From: Rhizomicrobium sp.
GTDB taxonomy: Bacteria; Pseudomonadota; Alphaproteobacteria; Micropepsales; Micropepsaceae
Length of the DNA: 64,000 nt
Assembly (NCBI GenBank): GCA_037200385.1
Contig: JBBCGL010000001.1
Span: 2,557,418-2,621,417, forward strand
Reading direction: 5' to 3'
How positions within the stretch are numbered: position 1 is the first letter of the stretch; the number at the start of each line of letters is the position of its first letter. Below are positions 62,957 to 64,000 of this stretch, piece by piece. Both the position numbers and the translations under genes were made by a program. Below the pieces are notes generated by a model that had not been told where the DNA came from, made no database searches, and saw nothing but the letters and a program-made list of their open reading frames with translations.

Positions 62957-63688
62957 AGCATCCGAGCCCGCCGGCTGAGCCGCCTTTGCCGAGAGGTTCG
63001 CGACTTGCTGCCTCGCCAGACCGGCCGGTGCCATTCCGCCGCGCTCGGCTGCGGCCTCTGCGAGAAGCACGGCCTGGGCGTTCGCCCCTGCAACCCGCCA
63101 TTGGCCGTCGGCATCCTGTGCCGTAACCCAGGTGTAGTTCGTCTCGCTCCAGGGCAGCACCCAGTTGTTCGCATTGTCCAGCACATAGGCCCCCTGCGCG
63201 GTATTGGCGATCAGAACGGCATGCGGACCGGTCTGCGGCGACTGCACGAGGGCAAGACTCAGTTCGCTTGGCGACCAGCCTGCCGCCCAGAGCATCTGAC
63301 GCTTTGCCAAGGCATAGTCCTCACAGTCGCCTTCCGTGGTCGCCGGCTCCCAGACATCCGGCTGTCCGAAACGGTCCTGGTCGGTGACGTAGCGCACGCG
63401 GCGGTTGACCTCGCGGTTGACCGAGTCGAGCGCAAGCCAGCGGTCGGGCGTGAGCGGACCATCGGTCCGCGGCACTTCGTAAACGACCGCCGTCGGCCCA
63501 TTGGCCGGCTTGGCCGGGCATTGATCCCGTTCGTGCGCACAAAGCACGACATAGCCAGACGGCGCCGCCGTGGGTAATCCCAGCGGCAACGGTGTACTTA
63601 CGCCCGGAAGAGTTGAACAGGCGGAAACCATAAAAAACAAGGCAAAAGCTACCGCACGCCCACAATAATGGGTTTTGTAATCGCACAT
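62906..63688 (-). CDS. Transglutaminase-like cysteine peptidase, LapG/BTLCP family lipoprotein
   Basis: 260 residues from ATG 63688. Hydrophobic signal ending in MVSAC (C24, lipobox-like), then the BTLCP domain with the Cys-His-Asp triad C122 (TTEGDCEDYALAKR), H156 (PHAVLI) and D171 (YVLDNANNW). LapG-type proteases cut large adhesins from the cell surface when c-di-GMP falls. No LapD or adhesin gene lies in the window. A 51-base overlap with the convergent phosphatase includes real C-terminal codons of both. Confidence 0.82.
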   Translation of the reverse strand: MCDYKTHYCGRAVAFALFFMVSACSTLPGVSTPLPLGLPTAAPSGYVVLCAHERDQCPAKPANGPTAVVYEVPRTDGPLTPDRWLALDSVNREVNRRVRYVTDQDRFGQPDVWEPATTEGDCEDYALAKRQMLWAAGWSPSELSLALVQSPQTGPHAVLIANTAQGAYVLDNANNWVLPWSETNYTWVTAQDADGQWRVAGANAQAVLLAEAAAERGGMAPAGLARQQVANLSAKAAQPAGSDASGRQVPDLGAMEPGSR

Positions 63689-64000
63689 GAAACGCCCCAA
63701 CAGCACCAGCTAGGGCATCATGACTTCTCGCCTGTTAATCTTCCGGGTTCCGGGAACTTCAAAACCAATTCAAGTTCTATGGGACTTTTTACTTAACTTG
63801 ATTCAAATTTTATGGATTCTGTACTTGAACAGGTAATGCACGGCTGGGTTGCACAAGAAATTTCCGCCAATACCGCGTCGGCGTGGCCGGACCGGTCGAT
63901 CACCGGCCGGTCCGGCCACGCCGGCTGGCGCGGCCTGAGCCTCACCGCCTCGCCTGCTAGGTTCCAGTACGGAGCGACAAAACGCCCGCCGCAAAATGCT
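63689..64000. other. Right-edge non-coding region
   Basis: 312 bases without a credible gene. About 63735-63835 is AT-rich and unlike the rest of the window, and is where the minus-strand promoter of the LapG-like gene should be. A very long hairpin lies at 63879-63923. Nothing else recognised before the edge. Confidence 0.5.
63879..63923. repeat. Long perfect GC hairpin
   Basis: 17-bp perfect stem (63879-63895 with 63907-63923, CGGCGTGGCCGGACCGG and its complement) around an 11-base loop. Not followed by a T-run in either direction. May end a transcript from beyond the edge or be an interspersed palindrome. Confidence 0.8.

Overview
The window is GC-rich, densely coded chromosomal DNA from what looks like an alphaproteobacterium. 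The evidence is a class I lysyl-tRNA synthetase, the double-length dCTP deaminase, the thioredoxin/Lon-domain/Trm112-like/DUF971 gene order, PrdX-type deacylase, and Caulobacterales/Rhizomicrobium-like protein flavour. The genus is not fixed by anything I can see. No integrase, transposase, phage gene, rRNA or CRISPR array is visible. There is one tRNA (Gly-CCC).

Layout. 1-2,100: polyamine genes (speD, running off the left edge, divergent from a variant speE) and a prolyl-tRNA editing deacylase. 2,100-8,500: TonB-dependent receptor, GNAT, Tat-exported flavin amine oxidase, and two tandem DUF3298-like exported proteins. 8,588-10,744: a tight cnoX - Lon-domain - Trm112-like - DUF971 operon. 10,803-13,964: Wzz-like and O-antigen-ligase-like pair, then a Kir-type channel whose K+ selectivity filter is rewritten. 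13,948-17,400: encapsulated-ferritin-like protein without an encapsulin, leuD, enoyl-CoA hydratase, leuB. 17,379-20,906: PhyH dioxygenase, quinone reductase and TetR facing two hotdog thioesterases. 20,940-26,405: DoxX, pyrD, an S24 repressor, a TPR protein and lysS. 26,472-33,836: a histidine kinase with degenerate receiver and Hpt domains, a DinG-type helicase, cytochrome P460, dcd. 33,837-34,540: non-coding, with a 104-bp tandem repeat. 34,541-39,762: small exported proteins, lytic transglycosylase, a decayed HprK/nucleotidyltransferase-like locus, tRNA-Gly, a small membrane protein.

40,118-62,956 is a large surface-polysaccharide locus. It holds rmlB-rmlC-rmlD-rmlA (dTDP-rhamnose), two polytopic polymerase/ligase-like proteins, a DegT-type aminotransferase paired with a NeuD/VioB-like acyltransferase, a Wzx-type flippase, at least five glycosyltransferase-like proteins (two GT2, one GT4, RgpF-like, NodZ-like), a FkbM methyltransferase, an asparagine-synthase-like amidotransferase, and algD (GDP-mannuronate). 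An EEP-family protein and a calcineurin-type phosphatase also lie within it. Together they would build, decorate, flip and polymerise a repeat unit with rhamnose, probably an N-acyl 4-amino-6-deoxy sugar, and a possibly amidated mannuronate. The initiating phosphoglycosyltransferase and the Wza/Wzc export proteins are not in the window. The right edge has a LapG-like cysteine peptidase and a long perfect hairpin.

The most unusual items are the Kir channel with both filter glycines replaced, the kinase with pseudo-receiver and pseudo-Hpt, the encapsulin-less EncFtn-like protein, and the 104-bp repeat array.
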